A DNA stretch of 64,000 nucleotides from Taxillus chinensis (GCA_023512835.1 CM042090.1:58453865-58517864); one strand, 5' to 3'. Positions 1-12,597 are shown, numbered from the stretch's first letter. The notes: generated by a model not told the origin, from the sequence alone. Numbers and translations are program-made.

Positions 1-440
1 CCATGCCTCATGGAGAGTTTCCATTTCATCTTGCCTGAACCGGCTAATTTCTCCTCATAGTTATATCACCTTGGAAGGAGGGAAGTATTTGGACATGAAC
101 TTATTTTGCATCTCCTCCCAAGTAGAAATTGAACCAGTGGCAGGCGTTAAACCAACCAAGCACTCTGTCGCTCAAGGAGAAGGAAAAGAGTCCGAGTTTT
201 ATGGCTTCATCGGACACATTGTTTATCTTTATGGTGTCGCACATCTAGTAAAATCTCATCAAGTATTGATGGGGATCATCTATTGCAGTGCCTCCAAAGG
301 CATTATTGCTCATCATATTGATGATTGCCGGTTTTAATTCAAAATTATTGGCTTGGACTCTTGTTTGTCGGATCCCGAGTAGTGGTCGACATGGTTGGCC
401 TTGCGTAGTCCAAGAATATTCTCGGCATAGTTCCTGTTAC
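1..440 (-). pseudogene. K gag fragment (Athila-type)
   Basis: Degenerate gag of a Gypsy element, which would form the virus-like particle. Fragments read on the minus strand match E's gag at 41505-41950: a segment like NNFELKPAIINMMSNN near 290-340, then a stretch corresponding to the SDEAIKL...FSFSL motif of retrotransposon gag around 150-240. No frame stays open, so it is non-functional. It continues past position 1. The family call rests on similarity to E and on the tRNA-Asp PBS. Confidence 0.7.
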
Positions 441-820
441 CCTCCCCTTCCGGGTATTGCCCATTGAAAGTTGCCCCTTGTTTGCTGTCCACCGCCTTCA
501 AGTCTTTGATATGCTATAAATTCCAAATGTGTGTTTTCCAGGACCTTGTAGAGCGTCATCAGCTTCTTTAGCAACATCCCTAGCTACTCTGTGATGATTT
601 CGAGAACTGTTCAGGTTCTGGATTAAAAGGCACAAGTTCTCTACGTCGCATGCACAATTGAAAATTTTCTCAAACACCGTTGTGCACTCCTGCAAAACAG
701 CAAAAACACACCCCGGTAACTCCGTACAATACCAAAAAAAAAAAATAGAATGTATATACTAAAATCACAATTCAAACTATTTCAACCAATGTTGATGTAA
801 AAACCAACAAACCGTTGAAT
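441..820 (-). other. K 5' leader between gag and PBS
   Basis: About 380 bp between the recognisable gag and the PBS. It parallels E's leader (41961-42349). No other gene is seen; the short open frames here show no recognisable domain. Confidence 0.5.
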
Positions 821-837
821 CCCAAGAACGGCGCCAA
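821..837 (-). promoter_or_regulatory. K primer-binding site (tRNA-Asp type)
   Basis: The minus strand reads TTGGCGCCGTTCTTGGG immediately downstream of the LTR, separated by 2 nt. TGGCGCCGTT is the usual start of Athila/Tat primer sites for tRNA-Asp. It fixes the LTR boundary at 840 and the element's orientation. Confidence 0.8.
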
Positions 838-839
838 TT

Positions 840-1694
840 TGATGAACAGATTTTTAGCTATACTAAAGTAGTTTAGCTATTATTGTTTAATTTGTTCCTC
901 AAAATTTCTATTTTTAGTTCGTTTAATGTTTACTACAATGTATAGCAACAAGTAAGGGGTTGAACCCATAGGGATTAACCAAGTTTCTCAATTTTTCAAT
1001 CAAATTACCAATTTATTCAAGTCCTAGAACATGTTTTAGCTTACCCTTCTTCGTGTTTTTTTAATGAACTAATGTTTTTAATGTTCTAGAAATTAATGAA
1101 GCCAGAGATTGATTTGGATTTGATATGTTAGAATAAAGGCATCTAGGGTCACAAATTCACCAACCCCACACTGTTTCTACCGATTTAGGTATTTTTGAGT
1201 TTGTTTTTCCAGAGATGCATGCTATCAACCAAGGTCTCGCAATGGTCATTGTCAGACCTTCTAAGAGCTTACTGCATGAATGGTCATCACTACAGTAGCT
1301 TACACAACCAATAAATCACACACATGCAAGGATAATGGTCACACCAAACATGTGTATGTCAAGAATCATAAGATCTGTCCCAGACTAGGACTAAGAAAAC
1401 CAGAAGTGCACATCCCAGATTATAGAAGTGAAGATAAAATTTTTGAAACACGCAAAGATTCACATAAATAACCCAGAATTCACCCAAAGTCAGTATTACA
1501 GCATAGGGGGGCTACATTGCTCTCCTAGAATTAAAGGACTACTCACACATGCTAAAGTTTACAAAGAATTCCATCAAATACAGCATTTGAAACAAGTGCA
1601 AGATAGATCCAAACCCCATCTTTGATCTTCAGTTCCAGCAGCAATCCCGGCCTTCAAGGTAGTTCTTCAGCCCAGCGTTTTCAATGTTGTCTAG
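840..1694 (-). repeat. K 5' LTR, segment 1 (U5/R side)
   Basis: Starts TGATGAAC on the plus strand directly beside the PBS. It aligns by eye with E's LTR at 42369-42992 and, inverted, with H at 52230-52933: a block on germination-like short words such as GGTCATTG, ACTACTCACACATG and the CCCCTAG stretch recurs in the same order. Interrupted at 1694 by J. Confidence 0.85.
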
Positions 1695-2861
1695 TGTTGG
1701 ATCAAACCTAGAATTTGGATTATGCAGATCAAACCTAATGTAATTTGATTTTAGTTGTTTCATGTTTATTTTAAGACTGTGTAGAAGATAAAATTATTAC
1801 TCGGACCTACTCCTATAAGAGCAAAGCAAAGGACAGGATACATAATCCTGATCCGGGTCATCATGAGTATCGTCTAACACTTGGTAAATAACCAAGTCTT
1901 CATCCGGTGTAAGGACCCTCTCGTACGGAGTAAGAGAGATTTGTTGCAGAGAAAGAATTAGGTCATTTACTCCAGCTGTCTAAGGAAAAGAAGATTCGGA
2001 CTAAGGAATCCAAGTCTTTCATTCGAAGCGGAGTAAGGATGACTAATGCGGAGTAAGTACATCTAATGCGGAATAAGAAATCCAAATCATTACTCAAGCG
2101 GGGTAAGGAACTCATGCGGAGTAAGGAAGCACTAACACGGAATAAGGATTTCAGGACCTCATGTACGTGGAGTAAGCAATAACTAATATGGAGTAAGGAT
2201 CCGAACCTCATTGATACGGAGTAAGGAAAGCTACACCGGACTAAAAGGATGCGGCTTCAACTTATCAATACCGCATTTATGATAACAACTCATTGCGTTC
2301 CGATGTAAGACAAACTCATTGAAGATCTAAACTGTCTTACACGTGGACCACTCGGAGATGTGGATGCAGTCCCAAATGTAATTGGAAGCGAGCGAAGTTA
2401 TTTAATTTACTTATGCTTCCAATATTTCGTGCTCCACATCCGAAGCAGTTATAGTAGAAGCATTTTCCGAGAAGAACTTAATGTCCACACAACGCTCGGA
2501 AAACACAGTTCCAAGATAGATTCCTAGGATGTCTATATATATATCTATAGTGTTGTACATTAATTTAGGGCGTACACATACGAAGGAAAACTAATACGCG
2601 TGTGAGCAAAGTTATTGTACAAGAGCTTATAGAGATTATTAACGCCAGTGTGTGTGATTGTAAAGCTGAGTGTTAGTGTAATCAGCTAACTGCTGCTTAT
2701 TTTGTTGTAATTATCATTTGATAATAAAGCAAAATACTTCCACTATCTGGTTATCTTCCACACTAATTTTATATCCTTTAACCAGATTGTGTTATACCTG
2801 TGAGAAAAGAGATTTTGATTTAAGCCTATTCACCCCCCCTCTAGGCTAACAGGGACCAACA
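1695..2861 (+). mobile_element. Element J: Copia solo LTR inserted in K's LTR
   Basis: 1167-bp LTR, plus strand, TGTTGGATC...GACCAACA, flanked by a perfect TSD TCTAG (1690-1694 and 2862-2866). It resembles B's LTR in reverse orientation: same start, repeated CGGAGTAAGGA motifs at about 1910-2230, and the same C-rich end (TTCACCCCCC). A TATA-like stretch (TATATATATATCTATAG) lies near 2532-2550. No internal region remains, so it is a product of LTR-LTR recombination. Confidence 0.9.
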
Positions 2862-2866
2862 TCTAG

Positions 2867-2946
2867 GGCATCCAAGATAGTTTGCAAGGGATGTTCTTCC
2901 CCCTTTCATAGGGCTGCAGATGAAGCTAAAGATGTGCCTTAGCCCC
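2867..2946 (-). repeat. K 5' LTR, segment 2 (between J and B)
   Basis: Eighty bases of K's LTR left between the TSD of J and the left end of B. B's presumed TSD GCCCC is at 2942-2946. Confidence 0.75.
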
Positions 2947-4261
2947 TGATGGTCCCTTGGAGCCTAGGGAGGGGGTGAATAGGCTCATGTCGAAACTCTT
3001 TTCTTTCTCTTAAGACACAAACACTTATCTAGTTAAGTGATAGAATCACCATGGAAGATAACCAGGATAGTGGAAGTATTTTGTTTTATTATCACAAGAT
3101 AAATACAACAAAATAGAAGCAAGACTCTCTTACACTCTGTTTACAAATGAACTCACACACTAGCCAAATTCTATTTCCCAAAATTAAAGCCGCTTGTGCA
3201 TACACAGGGTTAATCTTTGCTTACAAATGCACATACGCGCGCTCATACACAAATGTACAAGTATGAATATTTATACAAAACATTCCTAAGAGACAACCTT
3301 GGAACTTGTAGTTCCGGAATGCGTTCAGCACTAACTATCCCTCGGTAATCTCTCTGCCTTGACTGTTGCGGTTTGTGGAGCTCAAGGTCTTGGGTTTGAA
3401 GAGTATAAGTACGTTTGTGAGTTCCCAAATACAATTCAGGTTGTGTCCACATATCCGGATGATCCACGTGTAAGATCCTTCAGGTTCTCAATAAATTTGT
3501 CTTACATCGGGACGCCACGAGCTGATAACTTTAAATGCGGTGAGTTGAAGTAGTATCTTCTTGGTCCGGTATAATTCTCCTTACTCCGTTGCTAACGAAG
3601 CTCGGAACCTTACTCCGTGTCAGTGGTTGCTTACTCCGTATCTGTTTAGTACTGGAATCCTTAATCCGTGTCAGTGCTTCCTTACTCCGCATGTAAGTTC
3701 CTTACTCCGTATGTAAGTTCCTTACTCCGGGCGAGTCTTGAAAAGTTGGATGACTTATTCCGTATCGGTGCTTCCTTACTCGCATGTAAGTTCCTTACTC
3801 CGGGCGAGTCTAAGGGATCGGAATGCTTACTCGTACTAGCGCTTCCTTACTCCATATGAGTAAGTTGTCCGGATTCCTTACTCCGCATCTAATTTCCTTA
3901 CTCCGTGCGAATAAAGGCTTGGATCCTTATTCCGCATCAATACTTCCTTACTCCGTATTAGTTTGACTAGGTCCATTTGAGGTACTTAAGAACATATTCC
4001 GCAATCCGTAGCTTTTAAGTTCTTAGTCCGCACGAATGTTCCTTATTCCGTATGTATTGATGACTTGATTATTTACCAAGTGTTTGACGACACTCACTCT
4101 TGTCCGGATCAGGATTATGTATCCTATCCTTAGCTTTGCTCTCACGAGTGTATCTCCGGATTAATAACATATCTTCGCAACGATCAAATAAACACAAGAG
4201 ATCTCGGATCAAATTACATAAGGTTTTATCAGCATTATCCAAATTCGGGTTTGATCCAACA
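2947..4261 (-). repeat. B 3' LTR (left copy)
   Basis: 1315 bp. On the minus strand it starts TGTTGGATCAAAC at 4261 and ends CCATCA at 2947. A TATA-like sequence (GTATAAATA, minus) lies near 3265-3280. The U3 side (about 3590-4055) is packed with CCTTACTCCG units. Termini are fixed by the adjacent PPT and by comparison with the right copy. Confidence 0.92.
3590..4055 (-). repeat. Short tandem U3 repeats in B's LTR (CCTTACTCCG family)
   Basis: More than 15 degenerate copies of CTTACTCCG, several in a 20-bp unit with ATGTAAGTTC. The right LTR has a longer array at about 26030-26530, and solo LTR J has the same motif reversed at about 1910-2230. Positioned in U3, they are candidate enhancer repeats, by analogy with repeated U3 boxes in tobacco Tnt1/Tto1; that role is inference. 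Confidence 0.85.
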
Positions 4262-4273
4262 ATCTCCCCCAAT
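4262..4273 (-). promoter_or_regulatory. B polypurine tract
   Basis: Minus strand ATTGGGGGAGAT abuts the 3' LTR start. It is the expected plus-strand primer of a Copia element. Confidence 0.85.
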
Positions 4274-4491
4274 TATGGATATGCCCAAATCCTTTGTAAT
4301 CTGATCTGCAGAGGTCAAAAAGATAACATACGTAATACGCATCACAAGCAAATTCATTTATTAGCAACTAAGTACAATTCAGCCTTAATACAAGATTTTC
4401 ACTAAGGTACATAAGGCTTACTATACTTGAAGATCATAGTTGTTGCCTTCTCTCTAATCTCCATTGTCCGCTTCATCGTATAAGTAGTGTG

Positions 4492-7491
4492 TTAGCTCCA
4501 CGATTTGTCCACAGTCAAAAAATGACTTGATGAAGTAACAGACAAAGGCCCCACACCTATCTCCATCCGGCTGTTATGGCACTTGCTTCTTGCCCCAGAA
4601 TGTCGCCTTGGCTTCTCGGTTGGACCCAAGGGTGTGATGCCCAACTCTTCATATAAACCGGCTTTCTTCACAGCTTCGGTCGGCCCGAGACACAGTGGTT
4701 CCCATTGATTCTTTCTTACAAAGTGCTCCACTATCTGATGAGAATCATTTGCTTGGACCGAATCGTGAAGACGACCATCATGAAGTGTGGCGACATGATC
4801 CCGGTACCGGAATGAGGATAGTTGAGAGAGTTTTCCATGGCTTGCTATCCTCAGCAGTTCCGTCGATGGAGGACTCGAATTAGATCCACACCTGGGAAGA
4901 TAGCCTTCATTCCCACACGCGAACTTCAAACAAGTGCCCGTCCTTGTATAGAAATGGAAACAGCCTCATCTCTATTTTAGCGGCCCTCGAGAAGTTGTCA
5001 ATGTCTTCGTAGTAAAGAGTCCTTTCTCCGAACAAAGAGTCCGAATGTCGTCCGGAGAGAAAGGGTACATTTCAGAAAGATATCTTCCCTCACAGAAGAC
5101 GCCGCATAGGACTTCATTGCTTTGCGAACACTTCTATCCGCATCGAAGGGTCAAACGCCGCATATGATGGGAGGAAGGTGTCGGGTGCGGGTGAGGAGGA
5201 TGGAGGAGGAGCTGGAGCTGCAATAGAGGAGCTTGGTTGAGAGAAGCGGCTTCGTTTGGGAATTTGAACTCCCTGAAGCACCGAAGTGGCAGGCCGCTTC
5301 TCGGTCCAAGTAGATGGTTGTGGTGCGAAGGAGCAGAGGGGGCGAAGGATCGGATGACACTGTCTCCCCCGGTTTGGCGGATCGCCAGGGAAGCAACGGG
5401 AGGACGAGCCATCATGTGCGCCAGGTCCGCGAAGGAGGTAGACAATGAATGGACGGACGAGGCGACGAGATCCATTTTCTGCTCCATTAAAGTGGAGGAG
5501 TCGGTGAGAGTGGAGAGGAGTTGGGCGCCGAGTGCATCAACCTTGGCGGTAATGGCGGAAATTTGGGCGCTTTGAGCCTGGGCGTGTCGGTCCACTGGGC
5601 GGAGAGCACGGCGTCGGAGTGAACCGTGCCAAACGAGGCATGCCTAAGGACCAACTCCGGAACTTTGGAGGACTCCTCCGCATGAACAGGAGTGGGAGTG
5701 CGGCAGGCGAGGAGTCCACAGGAGTATCGGCAGCGAAGCAGCAGCAGAAGGGGCATCCGGAGCATCAGAGGTATCCGGAACGGTGACCCGCTTTGACCAG
5801 AAAGGTCAACCACGGGAATGGCGGCAGCCAGAGAAGAGGGGCCAGCCATAGCGGGAGAAGGACCCTGGGCGGAATGGACTGGGCTGGAGGGAGTAGTGAA
5901 CGCCACATCTGGAATGGAGGCCGGCGTAAGAAAGTCGTGATCCACGTTCCAGGATGATTATTCTCTCCGGGGATTGGGTATGTCGTGTGTAAAACACCCG
6001 GAGATCGTTGTCGGGAATGGAGGTGGTGTGGGCAAGGCTAAAACAGAGCCATAGGTCCGTTAAGGTGTCGGCGGAGAGATGGTCAAGGTAATCTCGGGGT
6101 TGAGGTAGGGGAGGCAAAGGGCCTTCCGGAGAAGAGGCCGGGACATCGGCGGTGGCGGCCGCAACAGCGGTATCAACCGCAAGCAGCAATAGCGGAGGAG
6201 GAGGGAGTGGGGACATCCGCAGCAGAGGGGGCTGAGGAAACAGCTTTAGGGGCACTACAGCTGAGATGGCCCCGCAACCTCGGATGGGTCGGCACGAACG
6301 CTGTGCTATGAGGCCCGAGAATGAGAAGGTGCTGCAACGGACCGAATCCGGGAGGATCGGGGTGCAGAACTGATGTCGGGGGCTTGGCTGTCGGAGGGGT
6401 CACCAACAGAATTGCCTTGTTGTTCCGAGGCAGGGAGAATACGGAGAGCTGCAGTTGGTCGGCGGGCGGTCATGTTCCCATCCGGCATAAGATAACGAAG
6501 GTAATAAGCCGAAGGAAATGGAACAGCATCATATCGGGCGAAATGGTCCGGATTAACATGCCGGAAGACAATGCTGAGGATGCACCCGAAGGAACGGTTC
6601 TTGGGACCATTCTGCAGCAACCGAAACAAGAACATCCCCCAATCCATCGGAAGACCTTCAAAAACGCTGTACATGGCCAGGAGAAGGTCGTACGGAACGG
6701 AGTCGAGGGCGGATGTGCGAGCCAGTAGGCATCGACTCAAGATGGTCGCCATACATCGATAGCGACCTTGGAAGGATTTCAACTTGTATTCCTTGCCCTT
6801 TTGTGTGCAACCCATAGAAGCCGCCATTGGATCGGCATCTGGGTGCTGTGGTTCACCAAGAGGTAGGTGGAGAGCAGCGCGGAGAACGGCCGGAGTGATG
6901 GTGATGGATTCACCGCGGACATAGGAGATTATAGAATCGGTGGTGCAGCGAATCCGTTGGTAATACTCAATGATGTCGTCGATAAGAAGATCGACGGGAT
7001 TGGAGATCAGGTTGAGTATATGCGAGGCTTCAAGGAGAGGGCAAAGCTGGAAAAACCAATCCGGAGGATTAGAGATAGCATTCCAATCAACCAGATGGCC
7101 AGGATTAACGCCGGAAAGAGATATTCGGGTGCCATTGCAGATGAAATTTGAAGGACAAGCGGAAAGGTGAGGTCTTGGCGATGGAAGGAGCAACGAGAGG
7201 TTTAGGGATTTGAAATGAGCAATACTCGTGCTGCGCAGAATGATCGTAACATATAAGACCGAGTCCGCAAATGTCGGCGGGTCTAGGAATTGGCGAGTGA
7301 AACAGGGGACCCGCTTGACAGCCGATGTCATGAGTCTGGATATCGATGCACCTCCGAATGAAACGATGTCGTGGAGACCGCATGACTAAATAAGTGTAAC
7401 AGCTGGTTGCCATCCAGGAGAAGTGTGTGTGCATCCCGAGATTAGCATTTAATGAATCATCATGATTCCTCCTCAAAAGCACGCGACACAT
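4492..7491 (-). pseudogene. B env-like extra ORF (broken)
   Basis: About 3 kb between the end of pol and the 3' LTR. The longest open stretch is 6306-7331 (341 aa), a mostly globular-looking segment with motifs such as PPDWFFQLCPL and EGLPMDWGMFLF. It is followed in other frames by Ser/Pro/Ala-rich low-complexity sequence (about 5700-6300) and a short likely coiled coil (about 5430-5595, ISAITAKVDALGAQLL). This layout fits the extra ORF of Sireviruses, called env-like from position rather than proven envelope function. I see no convincing signal peptide or fusion segment. Frame changes show it is dead. It could instead be a captured plant gene fragment. Confidence 0.6.
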
Positions 7492-7560
7492 AGGTGCATC
7501 CCGAGATTAGCATTTAATGAATCATCATGATTCCTCCTCAAAAGCACGCGACACATAGGA
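7431..7560. repeat. 65-bp direct tandem duplication in B
   Basis: Two near-identical 65-bp copies (7431-7495 and 7496-7560), each beginning GCATCCCGAG and ending ACACATAGG. It lies at the upstream edge of the env-like region and looks like a recent local duplication. Confidence 0.92.
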
Positions 7561-7561
7561 A

Positions 7562-8871
7562 GACTTGGATTGTCGCAATGAGATCGTGTCGGGAGTCCAG
7601 GAGGAATGAACCGACAATCATCCGGAGTAAATAATAGTCGAGGAAGAGTATCCGGATGAAAAGTAGACCGTGTCCATAGTATACGGAGTTCGGCGAGAGA
7701 GTAAAGTAGATTCCTTTGCAGTCAATAAGTCGAAGAGAAGAGAAGTACCACAACACTTCAAATCCAAGACTATGGACTAGATTGATCGATACGGTTGCAA
7801 AGAGAATCTGAACTTCGTAGCTAAAAAATGAACTGAAAATACAAAAGCTTAACAGCAAGGATTAGTACGGATTAGGGAAAATAAGCAGTGAAAAACGACA
7901 TAATTCGAACTAATGGGAAACAAAACTTATGCATTACTAAGCATGCGAGAGACATATACATACGTGAGAATGATCAATATTCTTGAATCAGGGCATATGT
8001 CGGATAACAATACACAAGTTCATATAAGTCAACATAATAAACTGTCTTGCCGAACAACGTAGCTAAGATTAATTAAAGATCATATGATTTGGCCAACTTA
8101 GGATTCATGAGTGAAAAATGAGGAAGTGAACACATGTCAAAAGTAAGCAAGTGATTATCCGATTAAAATGCATGGTTGAAGAAAGAAAATACATCCAAGC
8201 ATGCCACTTTTCTGACCCAAAACATCATGTCCAGTCAGATCCGGAAGTAAAAGTTTAGAGGAGGGAGTATCCGAGACATATTAGGGGTTCATTACTGCCC
8301 CCCGTAGATCATTTAATCCTCTCAATGAAAAGCTCCCCCTCAAATAGACAGCCAGGAAAGAGGTCATGAGACATATACGGGGGGTATTATCGAATAATAT
8401 ATAGAGCATTTTCTCCCCCGTAGATTGTGTAATCCTCTCGAGTTGACATTTCCGGTTTGTAGAATTCAAGCTTGTCTATCTTATTAGAAAACTATACTTT
8501 GAAGCTGACCAGACTTGTGATTGAGTATTCATCCACCAGGCATTCTGAGCTAACCCATTTCATTTCTTCAACTATACATGTTAATAGAGTAATCTAAATG
8601 AACATGCTATTGTCATGTGGTGATTAGTGGAAATAAAGATCATGAAACCGAAGGAGGTAAATCATATAAACTTTAATCATGTTAGCTTAAACGACTCAAT
8701 CGGGAAACGCAAGCATCCTCCCATAATGAAGTTGATATTAATATCAGAAGCATGAAGCCGTTGATCAGTATGTATGATCAGCATTAAAATCAATATGTAT
8801 CTTCCACTTTCAATAAAAGCACAATGCATGTTCTGATAGTAAGTATACTGTTGGGCAAATTAAAGGTGAAA
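7562..8871 (-). other. B spacer between RNase H and env-like ORF, with PPT-like tracts
   Basis: Non-coding by inspection and AT-rich. Two pyrimidine blocks (AAAGCTCCCCCTCAAAT at about 8330-8347 and TTTTCTCCCCCGTAG at about 8409-8423) read on the minus strand as G-rich PPT-like tracts. Another C-rich block at about 8298-8305 (CCCCCCGTAG) resembles the second. Nothing else is recognised. Confidence 0.6.
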
Positions 8872-9250
8872 CTATGTAGAAAAGTCGAGCATACCTAAAC
8901 GGAAGAGTAGTTCAGAGAATCTTGCATCAGGTAAGGGCTTTGTAAAAATGTCGGCCAGTTGATCTTCAGTAGCAACGTGTTCCAGTGAGATATGACTTTT
9001 AAGAACATGATCACGTATGAAGTGATACCGGACTTCAATATGCTTCGTCTTAGGATGCATGACAGGATTGTTGCTGATAGCAATAGCGCTAGTGTTGTCG
9101 CAGTAGAGTGGAATAGATGACATGTTGAAACCGTAGTCGATAAGTTGACTTTGCATCCCACAGTAGTCGTGTGCAAGAACTCCCGACGCTATATATTCCG
9201 CTTCAAAGAAGAGAGGCTGATACGGAATCTCGCTTTCATGAACCATGAAA
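8872..9250 (-). pseudogene. B RNase H (Copia)
   Basis: C-terminal RNase H domain of pol, which removes template RNA during reverse transcription. The open stretch 8872-9246 shows AEYIAS, LYCDNTSAI, HPKTKHIEVRYHFIRDHV and DQLADIFTKPLP in the usual order for Copia. It joins RT across a frame break near 9250. The segment ends at a stop at 8872. It is well conserved but detached from an intact upstream pol. Confidence 0.88.
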
Positions 9251-10659
9251 TTAATCTATTTCCAAGAAACCGACATGTACCACTTGTGCTCTTCCTGTCG
9301 ATGCGACATCCAGGAAGTCGGCATCGAGTATCCTGGATAAGGTGAAGTTGGACTCCTTTGGGTACCAGAGTCCCAAATTCATCGTTCCCTTGAGATACCT
9401 TAATATCCGTTTAACATGAAGCATATGTGACTCCTTGGGATTCGCCTGGTATCGTGCACAGATGCAAGTTGCAAACATAATGTCCGGGCGACTTCTTGTA
9501 AGATACAAGCAAGGATCCGATCATCCCTCTCGTAGTCAGTCACATTTATCGATATGCCGTCAACATCCGGATCTAACTTGGCACCGACAGGCATGGGAGT
9601 TTTGACTGGAGATGAACCTTCCATACCAAACTTCTTAATAAGATCGCGAGAGTACTTAGCTTGATTAATGAAGATTCCTTCCTTTAATTGTTTAACTTCT
9701 ATTCCAAGGAAGTAGGACAGTTCTCCCATCATGCTCATCTCAAACTTGCCTGTCATCAACTTAGCAAACTCTTCACAAAGCTTCGGATTCGTTGATCCGA
9801 AAATGATATCATCCACGTATATTTGTACGATCGAGTGTGTCCTTTCTCTTTTCGTAGAAATAGGGTGGTGTCTATCTTCCCTTTTCGGAAGTTGTGAGCA
9901 AGTAGGAATTCGACGAGTGTGTCGTACCAGGCTCTCGGAGCTTGCTTCAAACCATATAATGCTTTTGAAGCTTGTAGACAAGATGTCTTGCCTTAGGTTC
10001 AATGAAGCCGGGAGGTTGTTTAACGTACACCTCCTCTTGAAGATCTCCATTTAGGAATGCGCTCTTGACGTCTATTTGATAAACTATGAAGTTTTCATAT
10101 GAAGCATACGCCAGAAACATTCGGATTGCCTCAAGTCTTGCTACCGGAGCAAAGGTCTCATCATAATCTATTCCTTCTTCTTGACGATATCCTTTGGCTA
10201 CCAGCTGGATTTATTCTGGATTATTATTCCATCCGTATCAAGCTTGTTCCGGAACACCCATTTAACGCCAATGACTTGCTGAGACTTAGGCCTTGGTACT
10301 AAGGTCCACACATTATTTCTCTTAAATTGATTTAGCTCTTCTTGCATGTCTTCTATCCAATTTGAATCCTGAAGAGCTTCATCTACCACCTTTGGTTCTA
10401 TTTGAGATAGAAAACACGAGTAAAGACTCATGTTGGAGGTGGCTGCTCTTGTTCTTACACCAACAGTAGGATCACCAATCACTTGTTCTGAGGGATGGTT
10501 TCGGGTCCATCCTGTAATTCCGTGCATGTGATGGATGATCTTGAACAATTTGAAGCTCTTCCGGATTAGGTGGTTCGATTGCATCCGCTGGTTGAGCTTC
10601 GTCCGGACTAGATGTTTCCGTATTGAAAGGTACGGTTGAACTAGAACATTCTTTAACAC
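9251..10659 (-). pseudogene. B reverse transcriptase (Copia)
   Basis: Three overlapping open stretches cover RT: 10198-10659 (N-terminal; WIEDMQEELNQF and GVKWVFRNKLD), 9400-10050 (IYVDDIIFGSTN with the catalytic YVDD near 9795-9830, then MSMMGELSYFLGIEVKQ) and 9251-9508 (RPDIMFATCICARYQ, RILRYLKGT). The frame changes at least twice, so no RT can be made. Motif wording is closest to the SIRE/Maximus branch as I know it. Confidence 0.9.
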
Positions 10660-11800
10660 TTGTTTCTTTCGGTGTTAACTAGTCCAGACGGACTTGAAGG
10701 TGCTCCGGAATTTTGGATATCCGTAGGAGTATGTCCGGAGCTAAATGGTAATCCGAAGTCCGAGTCATCCGTAGCATCATCCATATAATTTCGTTGTGCT
10801 ACGCTGATGCCACATGGTTGGTCAAGATGTGTAACAGGAACATTCATAAAATTCGAATAATCGACGTTGCTGTCCATGACCTGCACATTAGAACTTGAAG
10901 AACCGACTTTTGACCAATCAAGGTTAGCTTCATCAAAGGTCACATGGATAGATTCTTCAACTTTAAAAAGTTTTCTATTGAAGACCCGATAAGCCTTGCT
11001 ATGTAATGAGTACCCAACAAAAATCCCATCATCAGATTTTGGTTCAAATTTATTCCGGGTCTCTTTGCCATTTATCAATATATAGCAAGTACACCCAAAA
11101 GCTCTGAAATGTGAAATTGAAGGTTTTCGTCCTCTCTACATCTCATAGGGTGTTTTCATGGTAGATTTATTTATTAAAGTTCTGTTCTGAACATAGCAGT
11201 GCAGTGGACACAACTTCCCCATAGGACCGAGAGGAAGCGTTGCCCCGCTAACATGGATCTACCAGCTTCAACTAGAGTACGATTTTTGCGCTCGGCTAGT
11301 CCATTTTGTTGTGGAGTTCGGGAGCAGAGAAGTCATGTTGTATGCCCTGTTCAGAACAATATGATCTCATTTCGAAAAGTCAAATTCCGTACCATGATCA
11401 CTCCTGATGCACTTTATGCTCGGTCCTTGTGAGTTGCTTATCCAGTTGAAGAGATCTACTAGATGCTCAAAAGTTTGATCCTTTGATTTCAGGAACATCA
11501 CCCATGTGTATCCTGGTGAAATCATTGATAACCACTAGGGTATATCTCGCACCAACTAGTGACGGAACGGATATAGGACCACATAGGTCCATATGAAGAA
11601 GTTGTAGAGGAGCAATTATTGAATTAACTAATTTGCTCTTAAAGCTATGTTTGGTCTGTTTGCCCCGTTGGCATTCTCGAAGAGAGAGTCTCTGGAGAAC
11701 TTGAGTTTTGGTAGACCAGGTGACAAGATCAAGTGACGCTAATTTAGACGAGTCTTAAAGTTTAAATGTGCGCATCGCTTGTGCCATAGCCAACTATCTT
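10653..11800 (-). pseudogene. B integrase with GAG-pre-integrase segment
   Basis: Read on the minus strand, about 11720-11800 gives a zinc-binding start (LWHKRCAHLNF), about 11640-11680 gives ECQRGKQTKHSF, and about 11520-11620 gives the start of the catalytic core (LLHMDLCGPI). The C-terminal part, 10653-11078, shows DDGIFVGYSLHSKAYRVFN, a common Copia integrase tail. Several frame breaks separate these parts. The enzyme would join cDNA ends to host DNA. Confidence 0.85.
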
Positions 11801-11894
11801 CATCTCGATGCTTTAGTGAGGGAAGCATACAGGGTCGAAGAATTATTTCTTAAGACCACTCGAGTAAATGTCCCCATCTCTTGATCCGGATAAC

Positions 11895-12200
11895 TTAACA
11901 TCTCCTGGATAAGTTTTCTCTTCTTGTACAGGTGTTGGACAAAAAGGAAACGGGAAATCCTTTGTCACATAAATTACTGACACTTAGCAAATTATGCTTT
12001 AAACCTTCGACTAGTGCAACTCTAGTGATTGATACACAACCGTTAGTTAAGGTGCCATACCTGACAGTCTTACCTTTGCTGTTGTCGCCATATGAAACGG
12101 ATGGACCTTGTTTATCATTAACTTCTACAAGCACAGTCGATCACTTGTCATATGTCCGAAGCATCCACTATCAAGGATCCACTTGCTTTTATTGATCTTT
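11895..12200 (-). pseudogene. B aspartic protease
   Basis: The active site WILDSGCFGHMTSDR is readable near 12130-12195 on the minus strand. It is followed, after a frame change, by VEGLKHNLLSVSNLCDKG at 11895-12134, the usual Copia protease continuation. It would cut the Gag-Pol polyprotein. Frame-broken. Confidence 0.85.
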
Positions 12201-12597
12201 AACTTCAAGTGATCCGACAATGCATTCCAGAGATGCTCCTGAAAGACAACATTTACGCTTTTGGTGCCCAAACTTGTTTCAGGCGGTTAGAGAGAGCAAA
12301 GTATTGTCAACATTTACGGATTTGATTTTGCTAGGACTTTTAGCTCTCCAAGTTGACTTTAGCTTGTTAGTTTCAGCTACCTCTTTTATTTGGGTTTGCT
12401 TGGGAGAGATACTCCTTCGAGGTTTAGATTTTGTTTTGCTCGAAGAACCCTTTTTGTTTAACTGCTCTTTATTGATATGAAATTGATTAGAAAGCCAGTT
12501 ATCAGATAAACTCCAACACTCATAGTGATAATGACCTATCTCCCTACGGATGGAACAAACACTATAATGTGAAGTACAAACGGGGGATACAGGTCTC

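Noticed and set aside
4492..4929. Possible host gene downstream of B's pol
   Set aside because: It lies between B's pol and 3' LTR inside TSD-bounded limits, and its frames are broken; best read as the tail of the env-like region.
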